Below, one piece after another: positions 1-11,068 of a stretch of DNA of 64,000 nucleotides; position 1 is the stretch's first letter; every line of letters starts with the position of its first letter. Position numbers and translations under genes: made by a program. Location of the stretch: contig OW051494.1 in the NCBI GenBank assembly GCA_932521035.1, positions 6,558,001 to 6,622,000 of the forward strand, written 5' to 3'. The DNA is from Oscheius dolichura. Lineage: Eukaryota > Nematoda > Chromadorea > Rhabditida > Rhabditidae. The notes under the pieces were generated by a model. The model ran no database searches. It had not been told where the DNA came from and worked only from the letters and a program-made list of their open reading frames with translations.

Positions 1-33
1 TCTGTAAATACTGCCAGAATAAAAGAACAGAAT

Positions 34-1887
34 TTACTCGTAGACTTCAAAGAAACCCATCTTCTCGAGGGTCGTAGCCACCTGGTCGAAGACTTCCTCC
101 ATTTTGGGCCGCTCGCTGCTGTCCTCCGCCCACATTCTCAACCGTCCATAGTTAGAAAAAACGAGCCAAATCCACTCACCTTTCTACGAGGTTTTTAATC
201 TCGTCCGAACAGTAGAGTGAATTGAAGGAGGGTCGACAGCCGTCGCGGACAGCGCTGAGCAGAGCCAAGAAGCCGAATCCCTCATGTGGCCGTTGGCGGT
301 GAATCATTTCCCAAAAGGAGATTCCCAGGCTGTACACGTCGCATTTCTCATCGTAGGTCACCGCTGATCCACTTCCCACCACCTCCGGAGCCATGTATAT
401 TACTGTACCCACACTGAAAAGAGCATTTCATGAGAAGAGGAGGACGCTCACTCGGCCGTCATCCCAGTGTCCACCGTGGCACATAGGCCAAAGTCGCTGA
501 TTTTCAATCTCTTCCCTCCGTCGGCAAGGAGCATATTCGCCGGCTTGACATCCCGGTGGACAAGGCGTTTCTTGTGGAGGAAGGCCAGGGCCGAAGCCGC
601 CTGCCGGCACCAGTTCAACGGCTCCGTGATGGTGTAAGGGTACTCGTGGTTGTGGATGGCTGAATTGTATCTTCTGGGGGAGATTAGGGAATCCCTTACC
701 GGCGTGGACAGAGCCGCCATCCATGTACTCCATGAGGATGCCCGCCGGTTTGTCTTTCTCACTGGGTGACGCGAAGAGTACTCCCCGGGTTTGCACAATA
801 TTCGGATGAGTCACCGTCTGAACCAATACAGGTCCTCTTTCCGGGCGAGTTACCTTCAGGAGGTAGCACAATTCCCTGGTGGCACTGTGTTCCCACTGCT
901 TCACTCGTCGATCGAAGAATTTCACGGCCACTCGTCTGCAATTCTTTCGGTGTGGGGAGAGGGAGGACACCGACCTGTAGAACTTGGTGGAGACGAGGTC
1001 GACTGCTCCCTGCGAGCCCCGTTCCAGATGCCGGATGAGGGTGAGATCTGCCGGGTAAAAAACCTCGAGGTCATCCTCGACTGCTAGTGAGTTTCTTCTG
1101 TTTTCGTGAGGCTGTTTAAGGCTATTCGAAGGAGATCTCTGGACAGGGGGCTTGAGTGTCTCGTCCTGGAGACCAAGGGACCGGGAGGAACGGTTATCTT
1201 GGGGCGGTTTGAGGCCGGAGGTGGAGGGAAGACTGAGCGAGAGGAGAGCGTCTGCCTAAACAGGGGATTAGTAGACAGAGAAGAAGAATTACCTGGATAT
1301 TTTGACGAAGAGAAGAGTCGCGTCTGGGTGGAGGAGGAGGAGCAGATAGTTTGGGGGGTGCTTCCATAGAGAGCTTGGCAGTCATCTGCTGGGCGATGAG
1401 GGTGGACAGCGGAGCGTCAGAAAAGGGGCGAGGCTGAACAGCGACTGGAGGCAGGGGCTGGGAACATACCCGCTCGCGACGGGACCCGGCTGCCGGTCTG
1501 AAAAGGAGAGCAAACACTTCCCGGAGGGAAATGGGACATACCTGTAGACGACGTCAGTTTTGGGGACCATTTGGCGCATCGTAATGGAGTCTGAAAGGGG
1601 ACTCTGCTCGGGTAACTGGGAGCGGCGAACCTTCAATGTTGCGGAGTTTCTTGTAGAAGTTATCGGCATTGATGGGCGAGTCGAAGCAGAGTTTCAGCCG
1701 GTCGAAGGGGTCGATTGGGAAATCGAAGAAAACGTTTCTCTGGTCTTCGCGGTCCCTTTCGGCGTTGACCGGCCCGGCTCTACAACCCCCCGTCCGATCG
1801 ATACCGACAGCGTAAACTCACAGTGATACGGAGAAGATAACCGTGTTCTCCTGGGAGACCATAGTAATTAGGGGACGGGGGGTGCAT
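34..1887 (-). CDS. MAP3K-like (TAK1/MOM-4-like) protein kinase
   Basis: Serine/threonine kinase of the tyrosine-kinase-like group, most like TAK1-type MAP3Ks by eye. Reading down the minus strand: an N-terminal region (start chosen at 1887, not certain) beginning MHPPSPNYYG, a linker rich in Pro, Ser and Arg ending RRNSLAVEDD, then the kinase domain from about 1085. Visible landmarks are VAVKFF (catalytic Lys), MEYMDGGSV hinge, HRDVKPANMLL catalytic loop, SDFGL, MAPEV and CDVYSLGISFWEM. The C-terminus ends EKMGFFEVYE followed by TAA at 34-36. At least six introns of about 25-46 nt are needed to keep the frame. The glycine loop reads RGSQGAV, degenerate against GxGxxG. The segment DPFDRLKLCFDSPINADNF could be a PB1-like fold, but I cannot confirm this. 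The gene lies 234 nt downstream of a same-strand tetraspanin. Exact MAP3K subfamily is uncertain. Confidence 0.8.
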
Positions 1888-2120
1888 CCCTTCTTCAAAC
1901 AGACCTTCCCCCGTAGGGGAAGGGACCCCTTCCGGATGAGACAGGCTGAACCCTCGGCGTCGACGATGGAAGTTGAGGGGTTCATTCAGAGGGCTCGGAA
2001 AGGGGGACTGTGATAAGACAAGGGACTGGGGCAGACACGTAAACCGAGTGCAGAGAGTTTGTTTTCGAAATGAGTCAGAAACCGGGAAAGACTTTATTTC
2101 GGAGCAGTTTGTGAGGGAGA

Positions 2121-2857
2121 TCAATAGGAGACTTCTCGTTTGCGGTGGCCGAAGATGACCACGGACACGGAGGCGGTGACTATTTGGAGGAGGATCACTC
2201 CCAACATACAAATCCCGAAGATCATCAAGGTGAAGTCGAGTCGATCCCAGACGGAAGAGGAACACGTGGGCAGGGAGATCATACAGTTCCGGTTGGGTTC
2301 GCCCAAGACACCGCAGCAATTATACTGAAAGGGATTGACCGGGAGGACGGGAGACGTACTCGGTATTGGATGGCAGCCACATCTTGCGGACTGAGGAGGT
2401 ACGACTCCTTGACATACTCGTAGACACTCTCGCGAACAGTTGGCCGGTAGACGAGGACAAAAATGCCGAGGCCGATTTCTCCCAGGACAAAAAGGAGAAG
2501 GGCCCCGAAATAGGCGGCCAGGAGGGCTCGGGAGGAGGCGGCCGCGCCTAGCAGGCCGGCAAAGCCTGTAATGGCCAATCCCGCGGAGAAGGCCACGATG
2601 ACCCAAAAGGAGACGAGAATCTGAAGAGAATTACTCATAAATTAGTCAGGGAGGAGACTGACTCCCGTGCGCATATCGCTCTTAATCCCGGAGAGGGGCT
2701 CGGGGTCATCCTCTCGTTTAATATTCCGTCTCAGCTCCGCCTCGAAGGAGGAGTCTGCCCGGATCCAAATGGCTAGGGCGAGAACTGCCAGGGAGACCAG
2801 CTGAAAGTAAGGGCTGTTTACACTCGCTCTGTCTGGGACCGTGCTCGAGCCGTTCAT
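2121..2857 (-). CDS. Tetraspanin
   Basis: Four-pass membrane scaffold protein. The spliced minus-strand reading gives a hydrophobic TM1 (LVSLAVLALAIWIRAD), a short first loop, TM2 and TM3 (ILVSFWVIVAFSAGL, then ALLAAYFGALLLFVLGEIGL), a large extracellular loop with the hallmark YNCCGV, further Cys at NRNC and PTC, and TM4 (FTLMIFGICMLGVILLQIV) before a short tail ending GHRKREVSY. Introns: 45 nt after MRTG and 35 nt before YNCCG; a third, 23-nt one may precede LVSLAV. TM1 looks short at its N-terminal side, so an upstream exon may be missing; the start at 2857 is the first workable Met. The loop is small (about 75 residues). It may be co-transcribed with the kinase gene downstream. Confidence 0.8.
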
Positions 2858-3101
2858 CGTTCAGCCGAGAGATCAATACTCTTTTCCACAATCCCACGAT
2901 CTGTTCCCCCGCCTTCGTTGTCTGTTTTTCTTGCCCCTCTATTATCTTATAGCTATTTTTCGGTCAAAAAGGAGGGAATGTTAGCGGCTCTGATGCAATT
3001 TTACCGGTTAGTCCAAGTTTTCAACCAGTCAATTCTTGTTTAGACACTCTGTCCATTGACCAGACAAGACGAGCCTTCCTGAGGTTGGGTCATTTCGAGC
3101 A

Positions 3102-5497
3102 ATGTTGTTTGTCAGCCAGTTGCGTCGCCGTTGGCTCCGCCGTCTGCCTCTACGACTGGCCCCCGTCAACTTCGTCCTCTTCCTCTCCATAACTGCCGTC
3201 TGTTTCTACTTCCTCTACGAGCCTCCTCTCCTGCCAATCTCCATCCAAACCATCGTCAGCGTGGGCAAGGATGACATGAATGGAGTGGGCAGGACGCACC
3301 GGGTATTCTCTACAGTTAGTATTCTTTCAATTATTAGCCAAGTCAATGTTTAGGGTTGTACTATTCCGAAACTGGAGACGTACGGGGCAGAGATGATGCC
3401 GTTTATAGAGAAGGCCACGCCGGTGGATTGCCGGGAACGGGCCGGCACGGGCAACTGGGTACGGGTGGACGAGAAGGGAAGGCTGACCAAGATCAAGGAG
3501 AGGTGGGTGGCTAGAAGAGATCGGGCGGAGAAGAGGATTCAGAGTCAAGGCCAAATGTGAAATAGAGTACATTGTCAGGAAGACAGACTTTGAGAATGAA
3601 CTGATCGAGAGGGAACAGCTGGTCCAGGGACAGAAGATGAAACAGGACTTTGGACTGGTGAGGTGTAGAGACGGCCGGGACTGGTGGGAGTCATTGCTGA
3701 TGGCGGCCGTTCGAAATGAAGAAGTCGTCAGACAAGCCAAGGTGAGAATGTTTTGGGCCATTGACGATGAGGAATTACAGAAGAAGAAGGAGTACAAGGG
3801 CGAGAAGCCGCTGGATGTGGTGATTTTTGGATTCGACTCGATGAGCCAACAACATTTCCGGCGGAAGATGCCCTTGGCGACGAAACAACTGGAGAAGATG
3901 GGCGCCGTGACTTTGAATGGTAAGAGATTCTTCTTCCTGGGAGGGACACGTCTTCAGGATACAATATTGTGGGAGATGGCACCCCGCAGGCCTTCATCCC
4001 AATCCTCACGGGCAAGACGGAACTGGAATTGCCGAACACGAGGAGACGCTACAAGACGGCCAACTTCGTTGACGTCTACCCCTTTGTGTGGAAGAACTTC
4101 TCCGACCGGGGCTACGCGACGCTTTTTGGGGAGGACGCCTTCTCAGTTGGTTAGGGACAGGGAGGATGGATTAGAGAGGAATTGTCTTTCTAGGGATGTT
4201 CGCTTACCGGCTGAAGGGATTCGACAAGCAGCCGACGGATCACTACACCAGGAATTTCTTCAAAGAAGTGGAAAGCCAGAAGGGAAACGGACGGAAGAAC
4301 GGAGGAAATTGTCTCGGCTCCGAGCATGTCCACGAGGTCATCCTTTCACTTTAACATAACTCATGGTTTTAGGCTTGGTTCCGCTACTCGCGACACTTCC
4401 TCGCCGAGTACCCCGACCTGCCGAAGTTCCTCCTGATGCACCAGGACTCTCTGAGCCACGACAACGTCAACCAGATTGAGGTGGAGGACGAATACTTCGC
4501 CGGTCACTTGGCCGACCTGGAGAACGACGGCCTTCTCGACAATGCCATGGTGATAGTGATGGCCGACCACGGACACAGATTCATGAAGATCAGAGACACC
4601 CACCAGGGGCAGCTGGAGGAGGTTTGACGGATTACTGTACCTCGTAGTAAGAGATATTCAGAGACTGCCCATGTTTTCGGTAGTCCTCCCCAAGAAACTG
4701 AGGGCCACCCCGAGGGGAAAACGGATGTATGCGAACCTGCTGACCAACAGGGATGTCCTAACCACGCCCTTTGACGTACACCAGACGTTGCTGGACATCC
4801 TCAACCCGCTGGAGGATCTGACTGCTCTACAGGACACGAAGAGGCGATCCCTCTCCCTGCTGAGACCCATCCCGAAGGCCAGGACATGTGAAGAGGCGGA
4901 CATCGAGGCCCACTGGTGTACGTGTCTCAATTGGCATAATGCGACGGCAACTCCCCTGGATGTGGAGCAGACCAAGGTAGGGAGCAGGGCAGAGTCTCTT
5001 TCTATAGACCGTATTCAGTTAGTGGCCGAAGGATTGGTGAAGGCAATCGATGGCCAGCTGGGGATGGTCAGGCATCTCTGTGCCAATGTCACCCTCAAGA
5101 AGGTCGTCTCGGCCAGCAAGTAGGAGCAGTCCTCGTTGCCCCGTATCCACTGCTTCCAGACTGACTCCCAACCCCGACCTCCTCTCCTACAAAGATGTCA
5201 AAGACACCGACGGGTTTGTGCCGGCATTCAAGGCGGAGGCGCGGGCCGTCTTCGCCCTCTACCAGCTGAAAGTTGTCACCAGTCCCAATGATGCCATCTA
5301 CGAGGTTTCTTTCTTTTATTATAGTCACAAATAAATTGAAGGGAACGGTCTACTTCGACGGGAGGAAAGGGATGATCGAGGTGGATTTCCAGTCCCTGTC
5401 CCACGTCAACGCCTACGGGGACGATCCCCACTGTGTCGTCCAGAAACACAACACGCTCACTCTCTACTGTGTATGTCATGATCGGGTAAAACAATAA
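3102..5497 (+). CDS. DUF229 (alkaline-phosphatase/sulfatase-like) type II membrane protein, copy A
   Basis: Member of DUF229, a nematode-rich family of the alkaline phosphatase/sulfatase superfamily; substrate unknown. A basic N-terminus (LRRRWLRRLPLR) is followed by a signal anchor (VNFVLFLSITAVCFYFLY), then the lumenal part starting GCTIPKLETYGAEM. Superfamily landmarks: LDVVIFGFDSMSQQHFRRKM; VGDGTPQAFIPILTG, whose Thr is the likely nucleophile; and VMADHGHRFMKIRDTHQGQL, with Asp-His metal ligands and the QLEERLP-type turn. The C-terminal half has paired Cys (CVCHDRVKQ end). About ten introns of 36-45 nt restore one frame. The stop (5495-5497) overlaps an AATAAA signal, so the 3' UTR must be very short. 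It is the upstream member of a head-to-tail tandem pair; one exon is almost identical in copy B (see findings). Confidence 0.88.
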
Positions 5498-5682
5498 ATT
5501 CGTTTTTGTTGTCTTCTCTTTAACTATTCTCGGCCTGAGTGCTCATAATAAGGAAAGCGAGGGCGGGGTCCATTTTGTGTCACCCCAGTGATAGATAATG
5601 CTCGCCTTTCCTTTCCTCGCCAATAGAACATGTATTGACTTTTCTTGGTTACGCCGGTGACTGATCATACTGTTGGACACCT

Positions 5683-8293
5683 ATGTGCAATTGGAGGAGG
5701 TACTGGCTGGTGAGTCTTCACCCGTCTCTCTCTGGCCAACTCCGTCTTCCAGAGGCCATCCTACAAGGCCCTCTTCCTCCTCCTCGTTCTCGTCCTTGTT
5801 TTTCTTTTATTACACAGTCCAGCCGAGGATGGAGTGAATAAGGTACGAGTAGTGGTAGTCGGTCGAGATGACATGAACGGACAGAAGAGAGCTAAACGGG
5901 TATTCTCCGACTCTACGGCAAGTATCCTTCTTCTTCTACAATAATTCGGTTCAGGGTTGTAACTTTCCAAAACTAGAGACATTCGGGGCAGAGCTCATGA
6001 AATTCATTGAGAAGACCCCGCCGTTGAAATGTAAAAAGGAGGAGAACTGGGTCTACGCGGACGAAAACGGAAGGCTGACCCTGATAGCAACAAAGTGAGT
6101 CGAGGCATCTTATAATCAGAGAAGGAACTGGTAGAACGAAGGCAAATTGTGAAGTAGAATACCGGAGGAGGAAGACGGACTACGACAATCTGACGGTGAA
6201 GAAGGTACCCTTTGTGGACGGGATGACGGCCGAGGAGGACATCTCCATTGTGAGCTGCACCCTGGGGAAAGAGAAATGGTAGGATAGGGTCCGACTCGTA
6301 TTCCACTGATTTTTGATAGGAGTCTCCCTCTGTTGACAGTCAAGAGAGACGAGGAGCTCGTGTCGAGATTGAAGACGAAAAGAAAGGGGGACGACCAGCT
6401 GGATGTCCTGCTGATCAGTTTCGACTCCACCAGCCACCAACATTTCCGGAGGAAGATGCCGCTAACGACGAAACAGCTGGAGAAGATGGGCACTGTCATT
6501 ATGGATGGTAGATTCAATTCTTCTATTTAAACGAGGCATTTATAGGATACAATATTGTAGGAGATGGCACCCCGCAGGCTTTCATCCCAATCCTCACGGG
6601 CAAGACGGAACTGGAATTGCCGAACACGAGGAGACGCTACAAGACGGCCAACTTCGTTGACGTCTACCCCTTTGTGTGGAAGAACTTCTCCGACCGGGGC
6701 TACGCGACGCTTTTTGGGGAGGACGATTATTCGATTGGTATCAGCTGAGTGTACTGGGGGATGATTGTGCTTAGGCATGTTCACGTATCGATTGAAGGGG
6801 TTCGATAAGCAGCCGACGGACCACTACACACGCAACTATTTCAAGGAAGCCAAGGGGCATGCCCATGGCCAGCCAGTTTGTATCGGGTCCGAGGAAATGT
6901 ACAAAGTGGGAGAGTGTGTTTCGACAGTACAAGAAGGCTTTAGATGTGGTTCCGGTATCCGCGGGAATTCTTCCAGAAGTACAAGGATGTTCCCAAGTTT
7001 GTAGTGGTGCACCAAGGACTGTACAGCCACGACGATATCAATCTTATTGAGGTAATAATAAAAGGGACACGGGGAAAAGACCCTTTTAGGTACAAGATGT
7101 CCACTTCGCGGAACAACTGGCCCTTTGGGAAGAGAAGAAACTGTTGGAGAAGACGGTGTTGATAGTAATGGCCGATCATGGGCACCGATTCATGAAAATC
7201 CGGGACACCCATCAGGGACAACTGGAAGAGGTGAGTTGGAGGAGGACGGGAAAGGGAATAGGAAGAGTTTTAGAGGCTGCCCCTAATGTCTATCACTCTT
7301 CCCAGGAAATTCAGGAAGACGGAGAGAGGAAAGAAGGTATACGAGAATTTATTTGACAATCGGAACCACCTCACGACGCCGTTTGATCTGTACTCAATGT
7401 TTTGGCATATCCTGGAGCCACCGGAGGATCTGATCACGCCGCAGGATAAAAAGAAGCGATCCCTGGATATGTTCAGGCCCATCCCCAAGGAGAGAACGTG
7501 CGAAGACGCGGGGGTGGAGGCCCATTGGTGCACTTGTTTGAACTGGCAGAATGCACTGGAGACAACGGCGGATAGGAGGCAGACTCTGGTGAGTGGATGG
7601 GGAAGGAGACAGAGCAAGAGGAGGATTTAGATTCTGGCAGAAGGACTGGTCAAGGCAATCGACGACCAACTGGCCAACGTGAGGCATCTCTGTGCCCAGG
7701 TCTCCTTCAAGAACATCGTCTCCGCCACAAAGTAACTCTTCCTCAACCAGAAAAGTTCTTTAGACTCATCCCCAACGACAATCTCCTGAAGTACAAAGAC
7801 GCCAAGGACAAGGACGGCTTCGTACCCAAGCTCACGGGCAATACCGCGACTAGATTTGCTCATTACCGGCTGAAGGTGACGACCAGTCCCAACGACGCAG
7901 TCTACGAGGTGGGCACACGTATCCGACTGGATGGCGGCAGTAAACAATATGGGGGACTCTCTTTCGAGTTGATTTTATGAGACGGTCGGGGAGGTGGGAA
8001 GAGGCTTATTTTGGACGGGAAAACATCACTCGGCAAATATTGACCCATTGAACAAGGCACTTTTGGGGGATTTCAATGGGAGGCCGGCGCCTAATCGACA
8101 AATATCCTTTGTTTCAAGAGAATGGAACCGTTTTCAGGCGACTGTCTTCTATGATGGACGAGTAAATGAACTGGAGGTGGACTTCCAGTCGCTGTCCCAC
8201 GTGTCGCCCTACGGGGACGATCCCCACTGCGTCGTCAAGACTCACAACACCTTATCGCTCTTTTGTGTGTGCCATGATCGGGTCAAGAAATGA
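5683..8293 (+). CDS. DUF229 (alkaline-phosphatase/sulfatase-like) type II membrane protein, copy B
   Basis: Tandem paralogue of the gene just upstream with the same exon plan. Start at 5683 (MCNWRRYWL), a first intron of 43 nt, then a signal anchor (ALFLLLVLVLVFLLLHS). Lumenal landmarks: GCNFPKLETFGAEL, LDVLLISFDSTSHQHFRRKM, VGDGTPQAFIPILTG with the presumed nucleophilic Thr, and VMADHGHRFMKIRDTHQGQL. The stop TGA is at 8291-8293. The intron at 5918-5954 starts with GC, not GT; copy A has GT at the same place. The penultimate intron (7909 to about 8137) is about 230 nt, against 37 nt in copy A. Outside one converted exon the copies have clearly diverged, so both are probably functional and old. 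Lumenal or extracellular phospho- or sulfo-ester hydrolysis is inferred from the fold only. Confidence 0.88.
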
Positions 8294-8523
8294 ACTCACC
8301 ACCATGGCCAGGTTGAGGAGGAAGACGAAGACACGGGAGCAACAGATACAGCAGCCCATGGGGTTCAGGGGTTGGTGGGAAAGACGATAGCCCGTAATAA
8401 GGTGTTCTGGAGCTGTTTGCTCCGGGCGGAAGGCGAGGTATTTGCTTTTGATCCGTATAGCTGCGAGATCCGAGAGAGAAGAGCCGTTTATTAACCGGAA
8501 TGACACAGGACCCGTAAGGGGGA

Positions 8524-11068
8524 TCACAGGAGAAAGACAGAAAGAAGGACAAGGAGGAGGACTAGGCAGATGACACGGGGCGGGCAGGCACAGGGTTCGG
8601 ACAGGGGGGTGTCCCCGATGGGGAAGGGATATTCCACGGGAGGACGGCAGGAGGAGCAGGAGGAGGAACACGCGGGGCAGAGGAGGGCACCCTCGCGGAG
8701 CCAACCATCGACCACCTGGAAACCGAAGGATGAGTCAGGGCACACACTGACTAACCTGGCTGATGTAGACGAGCTGTCCCTCCTTCCCACAGGGGTAGAG
8801 GGTCGAGTTGAAGACGCCCACGTAGAGGGTCCCGTTCTCGCAGCGTCTCTCGTAGCAGCCGGCCATGTAGTGGGAGAGGCTCCTCACCCGGCCACACCGC
8901 TTCTCCGTCCACGGTTTGGGGAAGTCGAAACACATCGAGTCGGGTCCGTACACCTCCAGGATGTCCTCCCCCTCCCGGTTGTTCCCCTCCAGTTCACAGC
9001 GGGAGTCTCTCCTCGTGGTGTTGTTCGTCAGCCGCCATTCGAACTCCTGACTGTAGGGACAGAAATCGGCCAGCTCCACCGCCCCACCGTAGTAGGAGGA
9101 CCCTTCCGACGAGACGCCGGGCAGCTGGTCGAAGTAGCGGAACTGGTGGGGGAGGGGCTTCTTGTAGGGGATGAGGTTGCACAGGGCGAGGGAGTCCCGC
9201 TCCGCCGTGCACCTCGTCACTGCCAGGGACCTCTTGCCGTCGTGTTTGATCTCGTCACAAAAGGGAAAGGCAGACAGTCCCCTGAATGGATGGGTTATCA
9301 GGAGACGCGGAAGGGGGTTACAGTTCTTTCCGGGACCGGATCCACTCCCCGCAGCTGCGCTTCACAAAGTCACAGCCAAGGTCACGTCCCCAATGGAGGT
9401 GTTCGGCTACTCTGGAAAGACCTTATCTGAACCTGAATGGCTAATCGAACTCACGAGTAATCGGGGTCATACCAGCCGGAATCCTCCAGGAGGGCCAGGG
9501 TGATCCGGGAATACACCGGATTCTGGGTATGGGTGCCAGCCATAGCCTCGTTCTGAACTGTCTACTGTAACCAATAGAGCAGAATAGTAACCTCGAAGAT
9601 CCGCTTTTCCCAATGGGTGAGGGCCGTTCCCTCTCCTCCTTGGTTCTCCAGTTCTGCCCCTTCCAATGTCGGGCAGTTGAAATGCGTCCTGGCCTCTTCT
9701 TTGACCCGTGGAGTGACCAGCATATGAACCGGGTGGACTACCTGAACCCGGACGATGTCTCTATGCACCGGAGAAACTCACAACACTTCCGTCATCAGTA
9801 GTCCGCCACCGCTCCCTCAACACCGTATCCACCGTGTTCTTATCCCAGTCATAGTACCCGGATTGTCGATTAAGTGACAAAGGTTTCCCGTAACGATTTC
9901 TAGATGGGTACAATAAAAAGAAAGGAATTGACGGTACCTTCGAGTTCTTGGATTGCCGTCCTTGTCCCTGAAGAATGCATATAGCCCGACGGAGAAGCCC
10001 AGCGCGTGGAGCATCTCGTGTCGGACGGTGGAGGATAGGATCTCCTTGTCGTGATCATGGGTGGAGAGGGACTCGGGACAGAGATTGACGTGGCCAGCCA
10101 CCGGCCGATCCAATTCGGCCTCCTGTTGACAATGGGCGGCGTAGGCAAGAGTGTCCGGATTCTCACATCTGAAACATAGAAAATAAGATTTCGGAAGATG
10201 AGTAGTACAGTACCTTTTGGTGTGGACAGCAGTGACATATAGGACAAAATCCGCATTGGAGACACCGTCCCCCATCTCGCCGGCATTGTGGCAGTCGTTG
10301 GCCGAGAGGCAATAGGAGCAGGAGAGGAGATGTTCCGGTGGGACTACTGCCTCCCCACAGGTGGTGATCTCCCGGCATCCCTTGTCACAGGCCACTGATC
10401 TCTTCTCCGAGCGATAATAATAAAACGAAGAGACACACTTCCTCCGGAGACGGAGCGGGACCACCGAGGGGTTTCGGACATTGAGGGCCCGCTCCCAAAA
10501 GCCGGCTGCCTCGGGGAGCAGAGATGCCTACAATATGTCTTTTACTGTGAGAAACGGGAGTTACATTGATGTAGAACTGTTTCTCGGAGGTGAGATTCCT
10601 GACAGACCCGTCATAGTGGAGGTATATCCTCAGGGGACTGCTCTTGGTGGATCGACGTGTCCTCCCTCCGGCATCCGACTCGGAGGGGACATTGAGAAGG
10701 ACTTCCTCTATCCGGGGGACCTAAACAGTCACTAATTGGCTGGAGGAAGTGGCTGTTTATGTCGAGTGGGTAGCACAATTATCGGTGTCCCTTTGGTGTT
10801 TGCCCTAATCCCCGGCGAGCACTCCCTCGGCTGCCCCGTTAATCCGTGACGAGTGTTTTGCTTTGATCGCCAAACACAGCAGCATCGGGTTACCTGTCAA
10901 CCTGGCTGGCCATTGGGAGAGAAGTTGGCTCGCGCCCTTTGAGAGATGACAGGTGGGAACATTCCCCGAGATGAATAATGGAGAGGGGGGCAGATGGAGG
11001 AGACTCACCTGGTAGGAACAGGGAAGGGCGAATAGGGCCGGCAGGAGCAGCGCCGGCCACACGATCAT
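8524..11068 (-). CDS. Invadolysin / leishmanolysin-like zinc metallopeptidase (M8)
   Basis: Secreted or membrane-anchored M8 zinc protease of the animal LMLN/invadolysin family. Start at 11068 gives a signal peptide ([20 protein letters not shown]), an intron of about 290 nt, then [11 protein letters not shown] and [12 protein letters not shown]. The catalytic motif is [10 protein letters not shown] (HExxH), followed by [10 protein letters not shown]. Further family blocks: [84 protein letters not shown], and many conserved Cys. The C-terminus ([16 protein letters not shown], stop 8524-8526) is a hydrophobic tail that fits a GPI signal or TM anchor. A probable splice acceptor stands 8 nt before the ATG, and an AATAAA lies about 35 nt past the stop. 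In flies the homologue works in mitosis and cell migration. The protein appears complete. Confidence 0.93.
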
